Origin: an uncultured Odoribacter sp.
GTDB lineage: Bacteria; Bacteroidota; Bacteroidia; Bacteroidales; Marinifilaceae
Assembly: GCA_944321165.1 (NCBI GenBank)
Contig: CALUKE010000007.1
Coordinates: forward strand, 67,961-131,960
Length of the DNA stretch: 64,000 nt
Direction: 5' to 3'
Shown: one piece after another, positions 9,113-18,074 of the stretch
Layout of the letters: every line of letters starts with the position of its first letter
Position numbering within the stretch: the first letter of the stretch is position 1
The notes under the pieces: model-generated
Told to the model about the DNA's origin: nothing
The model's database searches: none
The model's input: the letters and a program-made list of their open reading frames with translations, nothing else
Translations under genes and position numbers: made by a program

Positions 9113-10485
9113 AGCCTGCCATCCTTTGATAACGGAACAGTTAACGGCAACGAAGACACGGATCTTGGATAGCGACGCTTGGCAGACCACAATGATGTAT
9201 TACGACGATCGTGGGCGGATTGTTCAGACGGTGTGCGACAACCTTCTGGGCGGATTGGGCCGTAGTGCCATGCAGTACGGTGAAGGCTGCTTATGAGTGG
9301 CTGGCTGACGGTACGAAGTTGGGAGTGGAAAGCGGCAGCGGTTCGGATGGCTTCGAATACGTGGGTTCTTTGATATACAGAAAAAGCGGCAACAGTCTGC
9401 AGTTGAGTGAAGCATTGTTCGGAGACGGCGTCATCCGGCTGAATGACAACGGCACGCAGGAGGTGAATTATTTCCTGACGGACCATCTGGGCAGTGTGCG
9501 GGTGATTGTGGATGCGGCGGGAACGGTGAAGGAACGCAACGATTACTATCCTTTCGGCGCCCGTCATGTACGCAGTGACTATGCACAGAGTACGAACCGT
9601 TGGAAATACAACGGGAAGGAGTTGCAGACGACGGGAGATCTGGGTTATTTAGACTACGGCGCCCGGATGTACGACGCGGGATTGGGAAGATGGTTCTGTG
9701 CGGACCCTGAGGCGGAAAGCCGTTATGTATTGACTCCCTACCATTATTGCAGCAATAATCCTCTCTTGTTTGTCGATAAAGACGGAAAGTGGGATACGCA
9801 TTATATTGACCAATATAACAATGTAATCCTCCAGACCAATGACGGCAGTGACGATGTAGTACGGGTGCCGGCCAATCGGATGTCTGAATTCCTGTCAGTC
9901 TTGGAAGCCTCCCGTTGGGATCTTGACCGCTTGAATTCCCGAGGTTGGAATGATTATTGGAAAAGTGAATTCGGTTTGGCGGACATTCAATTCAATGAGG
10001 CAGCTCTGCGCGTATTGGACATGTTCCACTCCAACTGGTCTCGTAATGCGGCAGCAGCCTATTTGCTGAAGCCGACATTGGGAAATGCATTCAAAATGGG
10101 CTTTAGTGAGGGATTGAGCCAATGGACTGATCCGGAGTTGGTTGTGGCAGGGTTAAGTGCAGGTCTTTTGGGGTGGCAAGATATTGCTAAAATAGCAAGA
10201 GTAGAACATTCTAAAGTTTTTAAACCTTTAGGACGTGGTTCTACAGGCAGGATTACTGCTAAGAATCTTCAAGAGCAATTGGCAATGGAAGAGATTATGT
10301 CGGACCCATCATCTGGAATAATATTGATTGAAAATATAAAAGATACTCGTTGGAGTGGTTGGGATAAAATGTCTAATGAGACAGCACATGGAGTAGAAAT
10401 TCATTATAATGCTTTGTGGAAAAATAAAAGGATTATAGCTGTTGATGATTTTAAATTTATTAATAATCCTCGTAGACGGAATTAA
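9113..10485 (+). pseudogene. Orphan RHS cassette 2, deleted and frameshifted, with toxin tip 2
   Basis: Bases 9113-9280 resemble the YD-repeat stretch near 6365-6524 of the main gene. At 9271-9280 this joins abruptly to sequence equivalent to 7269 onward (VKAAYEWLADG), skipping about 752 bp and changing frame. From there the frame is open to 10485 through an intact core (DHLGSVRV, GRWFCADPEAES), a linker of type B (WDTHYIDQYNNVILQT, DPELVVAGLSAGL) and tip 2. The tip begins near 10170 and contains RGSTGRITAKNLQEQL, DTRWSGWDKM, a Glu-Ile-His-Tyr motif and a terminal DDFKF motif; I do not assign its family. There is no proper start codon or secretion signal, so it is probably a silent donor module. 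Confidence 0.75.
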
Positions 10486-10575
10486 ACAATTGAAAGATTT
10501 ATGAGTAATAAGTTGTGTGTATTGTTGATGTTTCGTGAATTAGAGATATTTAATCATCTAATATGCAGATACTGT

Positions 10576-10773
10576 ATGCACAACTTATATACAATGTTCG
10601 CAAAATTTCTCGACATCTGTAAGCAAAAAGCAGGTGATTTGGTGAATCAACGTGATAATATACGTCGGCCAGAAGTAGTTTATAAATTCTCAGATTTGGA
10701 AGCTATAACATTAAATATGATATCAAAATCTATAGAAATTGATTATAAATTACTGATATTTATTTGTTTATAA
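10576..10773 (+). mobile_element. Relic of an IS982-family transposase N terminus
   Basis: The 65 codons from the ATG at 10576 read MFAKFLDICKQKAG, then a RRPEVV-like segment and FSDLEAITLNMISKS. This matches, from memory, the N-terminal pattern of Bacteroidetes IS982 transposases (ICK..., KFSDLEV.ALNM). The frame stops at 10773 and the DDE catalytic part is missing. It lies just behind toxin tip 2, where an immunity gene is expected, so the insertion or its decay probably displaced or replaced the original start of that gene. No inverted repeats could be fixed with certainty. Confidence 0.6.
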
Positions 10774-10951
10774 GAATGTAAACATAAATTATCCAATTTC
10801 ACATGTAAATTTACAGTGTCTCATTGTAACGCTATTTGCAAGAAGATGGAGGAAGAGAGTATTGAAATGGAAAACCTGTTAGCAGGGTTAAGTATGCGCT
10901 AACTTAATTCCGCTAACGGGTTATTAATAAGTTTAAATTTATTGATTAATT

Positions 10952-11380
10952 ATGAAAGTAAAGTGTTTATGTAATGACCCATCCAATGTGGGGAAGGGTA
11001 TACCAAATAATTTTAATTATGGTCTTGAGATTAGTAAGGAATATTGGGTCATGGGAATAATGACATTCAAAGAATCAAATAATTTGTATTTTTTGATAGA
11101 TGAGGATGCACGTCCCGGATGGTTTCCATATCAGATTTTTGAAATAGTATCGAATGAATTACCTTTTAATTGGTTTGTTAGTATTAATAAGGATAATAAG
11201 TATACCAATTATCGAAATTTGATAGGTTTTGCAGAGCTTTGTAATGACGAAGATTTTTTTAATAAATTATTAGAACGTGATGAAGCGACTTTAAGGACAT
11301 ATTTTCGACGAAAAATGGAATTGGAAAAAGAGTGGGATGATATAAGTTATGTAATCAACAGTTTGTTGGTTGGTAAATAG
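10952..11380 (+). CDS. Putative immunity protein (cassette 2 or a lost cassette)
   Basis: The 142-residue soluble protein starts MKVKCLCNDPSNVGKG and has no signal peptide. Its core (YFLIDEDARPGWFPYQIFEIV, written with one residue trimmed as FLIDEDARPGWFPYQIFEI) followed by LPFNWFVS resembles small immunity-like proteins in which an acidic strand is followed by Trp-hydrophobic-Pro and a second Trp. It is AT-rich like the other tips and immunity genes. It lies about 470 bp after toxin tip 2, separated by the IS982 relic. Either it is the displaced partner of tip 2 or it belongs to a cassette that has been erased. The assignment rests on context. Confidence 0.6.
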   Translation: MKVKCLCNDPSNVGKGIPNNFNYGLEISKEYWVMGIMTFKESNNLYFLIDEDARPGWFPYQIFEIVSNELPFNWFVSINKDNKYTNYRNLIGFAELCNDEDFFNKLLERDEATLRTYFRRKMELEKEWDDISYVINSLLVGK

Positions 11381-11448
11381 ATAGTCAAAACAACATTTGG
11401 GTTATTACAAGGAGTTTGTATATCCTACTCCTAGAATGAAAGGATTAA

Positions 11449-13798
11449 GACGTGCAGGTGAGCGGCAGCCCCGACGGCAGCAGCGGGGCGTTTGGAAAAG
11501 ACGACGGTGACGGACGAAGACGGCCTGGTGACGGAAAGCTTTACGGACAACGAGGGGAAGGCCGTTTTGACGGTGAGTGTGAACGGGAACGACCGACTGG
11601 AGACATATACCGTATATGATGCCTTCGGGCGTGTGTGTTGGGTTCTGTCTCCCGAGGCGAGCCATCGTCTGGGAACGGGAGTGGACGCCACCGTATTGAA
11701 CCGTTATGCCTACCGATACGATTACGACACGCGAGGCAGGCTGATTGAAAAACAGCAGCCGGGAGTGGAACCGGTTTACTACGTGTACGACGGCAAAGAC
11801 CGTGCTGTGTTGAGCCAGGACGGCAATCAGAGGACCGACAACCGTTGGAGCTATTCTATCTATGATGTGCAAAACAGGGTGACAGAGACAGGAGAGGTGG
11901 TCATTGAGGGAAAAACAGCCGTCCAGCTGAGGAGTGAAGCCCGTGACAGCCAGGACTATCTTCCTGCCGGAACGCGGACTCCTTTGCAATATTGCCTTTA
12001 CGACAGCTACACGGCATCTACAACGGTTATCCCCCATGCTTTTGCAGCCACCCAGGAATATGCGGCCACCTACCATCCTTTGGTAACGGGTCAGTTGACG
12101 GCAACGAAGACAAGGATCCTGGGCAGTGATGCCTGGCAGACCACGACGATGTATTACGACGATCGTGGCCGGGTTATTCAGACGGTGAGCGACAACCGTC
12201 TGGGAGGATTGAGCCGCAGTGACATGCTGTACGACTTTACGTATGACGGTCTGAACCGTTTTACAAGTGCCGTGCAAAAAGAGAAGAGCGGCAGTGCGTG
12301 GATTGCCTTGTCCGGTGATTACGTAGAAAAAGGCCTGACGTACGACCGTAACGGCAATTTGCTGACGTTGCAGCGCACGGCCGGCGGGAATGTGGTGGAC
12401 AACCTGGCGTATACTTATACAGGTAATCTATTGACGGGATTGTCAGAAAGTGTGCGTACTGCACAATCGAATGACATCTATGCCCCGGGGAGCGCTGTAT
12501 CCGGCAGCTACAGCTACGATGCCAATGGTAATTTGCAAAATGACAACCGGAAATCTTTGAATTTCAGTTATAATTTTTTAAATTTGGTGAGTGAAGTCCG
12601 GACGGGCAGCACGGCAAAGGCTGTCTATACCTGGCTTGCCGACGGCATGAAGTTAGGGGTATGTAACGGTAGCGGCTCCGATGGCTTCGAATATGTGGGT
12701 TCTTTGATATACAGGAAAAGCAGCGGTAGCTTACAATTGAGCGAAGCGTTATTCGGTGACGGCGTCATCCGGTTGAATGATAACGGTACTCAGGAGGTGA
12801 ATTATTTCCTGACTGACCATTTGGGTAGCGTGCGGGTGATCGTGGACGCAGCGGGAACAGTAAAGGAGCGTAACGACTACTATCCTTTCGGTGCCCGTCA
12901 TGTACGTAGCGACTATGCACAGAGCACAAACCGTTGGAAATACAACGGGAAGGAATTGCAGACAACGGGGGATTTGGGCTATCTGGACTACGGCGCCCGG
13001 ATGTACGATACGGGGTTGGGACGTTGGTTCTGTGCAGACCCCGAGGCGGAAAATCGTTATATGCAAACTCCCTACCATTATTGTAGCAACAATCCGCTCA
13101 TATTTGTCGATGGAGATGGAAGATGGGATACGCATTACATCGATCAGTACAATAATGTGATCCTCCAGACGGATGATGGCAGTGACGATATCGTGCGTGT
13201 ACCTGCCCACCGGATGTCTGAATTCTTGTCTGTCCTGAAATCGACCCTTTGGGACCCGGAACGGTTGAATTCCCGAGGTTGGAATGATTATTGGAAGGGC
13301 GAATTCGGTTTGGCTGATATACAGTTCGGTCAGGAAGCCCTTCGTGCATTGGATATGTTTAACAGTAAATGGTCTCGTAATGCTGCGGCAGCCTATTTGT
13401 TGAAACCGACCTTGGAGAATGCTTTGAAGATGAGTTTTAGTGAGGGGTTGAGCCAGTGGACGAATCCGGAGTTGGTTGTGGCAGGGTTAAGTATAGGGAT
13501 TGCTGGATTACAAGGAATGCCAAGCTATATAACAAAGGGTGGAAAATCTTTTTTTGATGGAACAAAATATTCTGCAAAAGTATTAGGTCAGATGAAAAAA
13601 GGAGATTTTCATGGATTTCCAGAAAGTGTAATAGCATTTGAAAGAGATGGGTTCATAACTACAATAAAAGGAGGCGATGGTATTGTAAGGGAAATGCTTA
13701 AAATACCTGGTAGCTATAAAGGTAGAAAAGGCTTTTTTGAATTCATAAAAGAGTTTGATGGAACACTCAATCATAGGTTATTTAATGCTGAACTATAA
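11449..13798 (+). pseudogene. Orphan RHS cassette 3 with internal deletions and toxin tip 3
   Basis: Bases 11449-11487 keep a scrap of DUF6443 (DVQVSGSPDGSSG) fused out of frame to the YD-repeat region, whose frame then stays open from about 11490 to 13798. A second, in-frame deletion of 372 bp relative to the main gene lies at 12226-12243, between two copies of an ATGCTGTACG-type repeat. The RHS core is intact, followed by linker type B (PEAENRYMQTPYHYC, WDTHYIDQYNN) and tip 3 from about 13500. The tip contains GQMKKGDFHGFPESV and KGFFEFIKEFDGTLNHRLF; no family was assigned. The only start in the long frame is TTG at 11492, without a secretion signal, so a silent donor is the best reading. 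Confidence 0.75.
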
Positions 13799-13807
13799 TA
13801 TTTTATT

Positions 13808-14149
13808 ATGAATGATGTAATTTGGTCATATAGTATTGACAAAGTTTTGGGCAGTGGATTCTCTCTTGAATCTCTTGGAATTAAGAATTGGGCATTGTCT
13901 CGACAAAAAATTTTGCAAGTTTTGGAGCAATTGAGAGAGTTACAAGTGCCCATATTAGGGGGAGATGTATATAAATTGGTAAATGGAGTTTTGCGATCTA
14001 CTTATGATAATTGGTACTGCGAGCCATTACCTAATGAATCTCTGTTGGATTTTGTAGAAAGAAGTATTGATCAAGCAAAACAATACATTGAATCGTATAA
14101 TGTTAAAAAACGAAACGATATCTTTTTTGCACTTGTACCTGAGGTATGA
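13808..14149 (+). CDS. Immunity protein, probably Imm40 family, for toxin tip 3
   Basis: The 113 residues start 9 bp after the toxin stop. The order of motifs (SLESLGIKNWALSR, then ILGGDVYKL, then TYDNWYC, then a helix with SIDQAKQYIESY, and a terminal FFALVPE) fits my memory of the Imm40 family of polymorphic-toxin immunity proteins. There is no signal peptide or membrane segment, as expected for a cytosolic inhibitor. It is AT-rich like tip 3. This is the best recognised immunity protein in the island. It could be expressed alone to protect against neighbours that fire tip 3 even though the linked cassette looks silent. Confidence 0.75.
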   Translation: MNDVIWSYSIDKVLGSGFSLESLGIKNWALSRQKILQVLEQLRELQVPILGGDVYKLVNGVLRSTYDNWYCEPLPNESLLDFVERSIDQAKQYIESYNVKKRNDIFFALVPEV

Positions 14150-14226
14150 TAAAGTATAATCTTTTGAAAAAGATATATAATATGTGGAGTGATTTTTAAA
14201 TCTTTTACATATACGGATCCTAAAAT

Positions 14227-14266
14227 CTTACCCAAGTATACGAATTTAACCGTATTCTTGGGTAAG
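14227..14266 (+). terminator. Strong hairpin after immunity gene 3
   Basis: The arms CTTACCCAAG and CTTGGGTAAG pair perfectly and an inner ATACG/CGTAT pair extends the stem around a small loop; TTTGTTG follows. It probably terminates the immunity-gene transcript, although the U-tract is short. Confidence 0.55.
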
Positions 14267-14337
14267 TTTGTTGTACCTTATGTTCCAATTTTTGTATCAG
14301 GATACTTGTGGAATAGTAAGTTCCTTTTATTTTATTA

Positions 14338-14368
14338 ATGATACAAATAGTAAGTTTATTTGTATCAT
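14338..14368. repeat. Inverted repeat ATGATACAAATA / TATTTGTATCAT
   Basis: The 12-bp arms are perfect inverted copies separated by 7 bases (14350-14356). There is no U-tract, so it may be an operator or a relic of a mobile-element end rather than a terminator. Confidence 0.45.
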
Positions 14369-14479
14369 GATAGTATTCCTCTTTCTAAAACAGTAAACTT
14401 TCAGCTTATTATTTTGCTTGTATTTCATCGATGACAGAAGTTATAATACCATTTTTAACTTACTGATTATTAGTATAGC

Positions 14480-15844
14480 TCTTTGAATGTTGTTTATAAT
14501 GTCTTAAATTTGGTGAGTGAAGTCCGGGCGGGAAGTACGGTGAAGGCTGCCTATGTGTGGCTGGCTGACGGTACGAAGTTGGGAGTGGAAAGCGGGGATG
14601 GGGCCGACGGCTTCGAATACGTGGGTTCTTTGATATACAGAAAAAGCGGCAACAGTCTGCTGTTGTGTGAAGCATTGTTCGGTGACGGCGTCATCCGGAT
14701 AAATGACAACAGCACGCAGGAGGTCAATTATTTCCTGACGGACCATCTGGGCAGTGTGCGGGTGATTGTGGATGCGGCGGAAACGGTGAAGGAACGCAAC
14801 GATTACTATCCTTTCGGCGCCCGTCATGTACGGAGCGAATATGCGCAGAACACCAATCGCTTTAAATACAACGGTAAAGAACTGCAGACAACCGGAAACC
14901 TGGGATTTCTGGACTACGGCGCCCGGATGTACGACGCGGGATTGGGAAGATGGTTCTGTGCGGACCTGTTAAGCGAGTCGGCTATATCACTGACTCCTTA
15001 TCATTATTGTTGCAATGATCCCTTGAATCTGACAGACCCTGACGGGATGTATGCCGACCATTGGATGTATGACCTGACAAACGGGAATTTATCCTGGTTG
15101 AGCGATTTGGGAGGAAATGAATACCAGTTTCTCTCTTTCGTCCATCCGGGCGCCGAAGGCGGCTATATTCTGGACAAACAGGTCAGTCTCTCCGGTTCCA
15201 CCTTCTTTATCGGTCCTGTATCCGGCGGTCTGCTTGCCTCCAATGTGAACTATTGGCAGTCCATGCCTTCGGACCTTTCCGGTTATCGGGGTTATCGCTA
15301 TGACTTGAGTGACTTGCGGATGCGTCTGGAGGTTTTCAACGGAAGTTCCCATCATTTGAAGGTGGCTTTGTCGAATTGGGAGAGCCGTGGCATAGCGGAG
15401 CCGTTGACCTCCCAGAATTATTGGTCGATTTACGGCCATACGCTGGGTATGCTGAATCTGTGGTCGACTTATCTGCCTGCGGGAGTGGGATTGTCAGCGG
15501 GAGCGTTGGGGGGAAAAGGGCAGATGGGGCCGAGAGCATTCAGGCAGGTACCGATGGTTTCATCAAAACAAGGAAATACTAGGCAATTTGGAAACGAAGT
15601 TGTTAAAATAAAAACACGTGTAGGGAGAGATGGCAAAGCTGTGGAAGTAATGTTTAGAAATGGTTGTAAAATGGATATTAATGCAGTACGGGTAAAAGAA
15701 TGGGTACCAAATATGCATCCAAAGGCTCCTGCAGGAGCTTTACAGAAAGTTAAGTTTAATAATTATTTACCAGGTTCAAAAGGTTATAAGAGATTACCAA
15801 CACAAAACGAGTTAGATTTCTTAAATAATATTTTTTCGCGTTAA
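14480..15844 (+). pseudogene. Orphan RHS cassette 4 with toxin tip 4
   Basis: RHS homology begins at about 14480 (SLNVVYNVLNLVSEV, equivalent to the region near 7225 of the main gene) directly after a stop codon. The only early starts are TTG at 14483 and GTG codons, and there is no secretion signal. The core and linker A follow; 14930-15535 duplicates 7667-8272. The sequence then diverges into tip 4, with GRDGKAVEVMFRNGCKMD, NMHPKAPAGALQKVKF and LPGSKGYKRLPTQNELDFL. I have the impression of having seen this kind of tail in RHS toxins, but I do not assign an activity. It is intact as an open frame but probably not expressed or secreted on its own. Confidence 0.75.
14930..15535 (+). repeat. 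Linker repeat A, copy 2 (pairs with 7667-8272)
   Basis: Second copy of the core-end and linker block; identity to copy 1 ends at the tip boundary after GGGGCCGAGA. Confidence 0.85.
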
Positions 15845-15849
15845 ATGTT

Positions 15850-16329
15850 ATGATTATGGATATTGATAAAGCTATGCGATTATTTGTAGATTTTTTAAAT
15901 CTTACATGGAATATTATAGAACCGTTAATTTCAAATAGGGATTATACATCTGATGAAACTTCAAAAAGTGATTGGATTCAAGCTAATTGGGAATTGTTAG
16001 TTGAAAGGAAAGTTCTACCGCTAAATGATTATTTGGAAATTTATGGTGAAGGTGCTGATTTTAATGGAATAAGTAGTAGAATTACGGATATTGAAGCTTA
16101 TGCTACTTTTTCAGTTGGTGTGATTATTGACGACGCGATTGATATTTTGAATAATCAAAAAATTCGGAATCAAAGATATTCTTTTGATCGTTTTGTAGGA
16201 TTTGAAAATGGATTTTATATTGATTTTTCCCCTTTTGAATATGTGCTAATTCAAGATGAGAATATCGGTATAGAAAGAGTTTTTTCTATTCATGACGTGA
16301 AATTTAAACTATATCGAATACAGAAATAG
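15850..16329 (+). CDS. Putative immunity protein for RHS toxin tip 4
   Basis: The 159 residues start at ATG 15850 (or 15856), five bases after the toxin stop. It is a cytosolic, acidic protein with no signal peptide or transmembrane segment. It contains TWNIIEPLISNRDY, SDWIQANWELLVERKVL, YLEIYGEGADFNG and a C-terminal FVGFENGFYIDFSPFEYVL segment. I do not recognise the family. Position, size and AT-rich composition all fit an immunity gene for tip 4. A clear terminator follows at 16392, so it looks like a self-contained transcription unit end. Confidence 0.65.
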   Translation: MIMDIDKAMRLFVDFLNLTWNIIEPLISNRDYTSDETSKSDWIQANWELLVERKVLPLNDYLEIYGEGADFNGISSRITDIEAYATFSVGVIIDDAIDILNNQKIRNQRYSFDRFVGFENGFYIDFSPFEYVLIQDENIGIERVFSIHDVKFKLYRIQK

Positions 16330-16391
16330 ATATAGTAGATTAAATAGGATTTATTGAATATTCTGTTTTTAGAAAAGTAAAATATTGTTTT

Positions 16392-16427
16392 TTAGGATGC
16401 TGGGTACTTCTGGCATCCTAATTTTTA
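16392..16427 (+). terminator. Rho-independent terminator after immunity gene 4
   Basis: TTAGGATGC and GCATCCTAA form a 9-bp stem, followed directly by TTTTTAT. Confidence 0.8.
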
Positions 16428-16431
16428 TAAA

Positions 16432-16491
16432 AAAGGCCTGACGTACGACCGTAATGGGAACCTGCTGACCTTACAGCGCACGGCCGGCGGG
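16432..16491 (+). pseudogene. 60-bp scrap of an RHS YD repeat
   Basis: The bases encode KGLTYDRNGNLLTLQRTAGG, the same repeat found near 6990-7050 of the main gene, with no frame on either side. It stops exactly where the IS256-type end begins. It is probably the stub of another cassette destroyed by insertion. Confidence 0.75.
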
Positions 16492-16899
16492 ATACTGTTT
16501 CAAAAAGTGTGTCTGATATAGGATAATAAAAAAGTCTACAGATTTTTTAGATTTGTAGAAGCAAACAAATAAACCTAAAAAAGAGTAGACTTTATGGATT
16601 TCACAAAGGAACAACTTTCCGAGCTGATGTGCAAGCATTCGGAAAAAGAAAATGGCTTACATGATTTGATGGAAATAATGCTTGAAAGCCTGATGGTATC
16701 AGAGCGCCGGGAATATCTTCATGAAGAGGGTGCTTCAGGCAACAAGTGCAACGGCTACCGTCCCGGCAGGACATACGGTCATGGCCGGACACTGACCTTC
16801 CGTATACCACGTGATAGATACGGCAACTTCCATCCCCGCATACTGGCCATACTGCGCGATCAAGAGGAAGGAGTAATCATTTATAAGCCTGATTTGTAA
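16492..16899 (+). mobile_element. Left end of an IS256-family element with truncated transposase
   Basis: The segment begins with a putative inverted-repeat end (GATACTGTTTCAAAAAGTGT) and holds a transposase N terminus from ATG 16594. The protein shows ERREYLHEEGASGNKCNGYR, RTYGHGRTLTFRIPRDRYG and FHPRILAILRDQEE, which is the standard N-terminal region of IS256/Mutator transposases. Homology stops at about 16872 and the frame closes at 16899 in unrelated sequence. The DDE domain and the right end are missing. It marks the right border of the RHS island. Confidence 0.8.
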
Positions 16900-16964
16900 G
16901 CGTTAAATCTTTTGCCTGTAAAGAGGCTTTGGTCTATCTTAATGAAAAGATAAACCGAGTAAAT

Positions 16965-17002
16965 AAACGCGGAAAGAGTTCCGCACTCTCTCCGCGTTTT
17001 TG
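16965..17002. terminator. Terminator between the RHS island and the zinc peptidase gene
   Basis: AAACGCGGA and TCCGCGTTT pair over 9 bp with additional inner pairs and a plus-strand T-tract. It lies 100 bp beyond the 3' end of the minus-strand peptidase gene; the plus strand has the better U-tract. Confidence 0.7.
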
Positions 17003-17106
17003 ATTCAGTACGGTTTCCGAGCTTTGCTGTTTCGTATCGAAATACAGGAAACTCGTTAAACTGCTTGGCAACTTGGTGTCCCTGTCTGCAATCGGTCGGG
17101 ACGGTT

Positions 17107-17814
17107 TTAGTCACGGCGGTTCAGATAAATCATGATGTAATAAAGCAAGGTTGCCAATGAGGAGAGGGCGGCGATGACATAGGTATAAGCGGCCCATTTC
17201 AAGGCATCGAATGCATATCCCTGTGTTTGATAATCCGTGATGCCGGAATTGCGCAACCAGGCCAATGCCCGATGGCTGGCATCAATTTCTACCGGTAAGG
17301 TGATGAAACTGAAAAGAGTCATGATGGCAAAAAGTCCGATGCCTGCCAATAATAAACCTGGGAAGGATTCCACCAGCAGAATACCTGCCAGGAGGATCCA
17401 TTGTACCCAATGGGAGGCGAATTCTACCGCCGGTACCAGGGCTGATCGCAATTTGAGCATGCTGTAACCCTTGGCATGCTGCAGGGCATGTCCTGTTTCA
17501 TGGGCGGCCACGGCAGCTGCCGCTACACTGTTGCCGTAATAAACGTCCCGACTCAGGTTGATGGTTTTGTTGACCGGATTGTAATGGTCGGTCAACATGC
17601 CTTCGACGGTACCGACTTTGACACCGGTTATCCCGTTGTCCCGTAACATTTTCTCCACGACATCCCTGCCTGTCATGCCGTTGGCGGTCGGTATCTGGGA
17701 ATATTTTTGAAATCTGTTTTTGAGTTGACGGCTGATTAACCAGCTGATAATTGTAAAACCGATGAATATGATCCATATCCAAAGGTTACCTCCTAACATT
17801 GTTGTATGTTCCAT
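17107..17814 (-). CDS. YugP-type integral membrane zinc metallopeptidase
   Basis: The 235-residue protein has an N-terminal membrane helix (about residues 11-28) and two or three further hydrophobic helices in the C-terminal half. The zinc-binding HETGH motif lies at residues 105-109 (AVAAHETGHALQH), and an EIDASHRAL segment downstream probably gives the third ligand. This arrangement is the Zn_peptidase_2/YugP family, membrane peptidases of unknown substrate. The length is normal for the family. It is transcribed alone, divergently from the EF-G-like gene, with 260 bp between them. Confidence 0.9.
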   Translation of the reverse strand: MEHTTMLGGNLWIWIIFIGFTIISWLISRQLKNRFQKYSQIPTANGMTGRDVVEKMLRDNGITGVKVGTVEGMLTDHYNPVNKTINLSRDVYYGNSVAAAAVAAHETGHALQHAKGYSMLKLRSALVPAVEFASHWVQWILLAGILLVESFPGLLLAGIGLFAIMTLFSFITLPVEIDASHRALAWLRNSGITDYQTQGYAFDALKWAAYTYVIAALSSLATLLYYIMIYLNRRD

Positions 17815-17964
17815 TTTTCTTTACGATATTGATGTGATTGATTTTTAATCAAACAAAAAATAAGCCATTCGCTATTCTTTGTAAATAATTAACAAATACT
17901 GCCAATTCGGTGGAATGCTTTGACATAATTGCAGCGTGTCTGGACAGGTTGTGATCTGTTTCTT

Positions 17965-17972
17965 TAAATTTG
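17965..17972 (+). promoter_or_regulatory. Candidate -7 element for the EF-G-like gene
   Basis: TAAATTTG matches the Bacteroidetes TAnnTTTG consensus and would give a leader of about 95 nt. A good -33 TTTG at the standard spacing is not seen. Confidence 0.4.
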
Positions 17973-18074
17973 CGTTCATGTGCTTTGATTTTAGAAAAAT
18001 TCTATTTAATTTGTGAACCGTTTTTCAAACGATTGAAATCGATTTATTTGACGAATAACCTAAAATTGATTACC

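Larger units (their letters stand above)
14150..14479 (+). other. AT-rich spacer between immunity gene 3 and orphan cassette 4
   Basis: No gene was found in these 330 bp. The stretch holds two strong inverted repeats, listed separately, and a small GTATC-AG-GATAC palindrome near 14295. It ends where homology to the RHS core begins abruptly at about 14480. Confidence 0.6.

Noticed and set aside
10501..10575. Start of an immunity gene directly behind toxin tip 2
   Set aside because: The frame runs straight into the IS982-like segment and the first 25 residues match nothing coherent.
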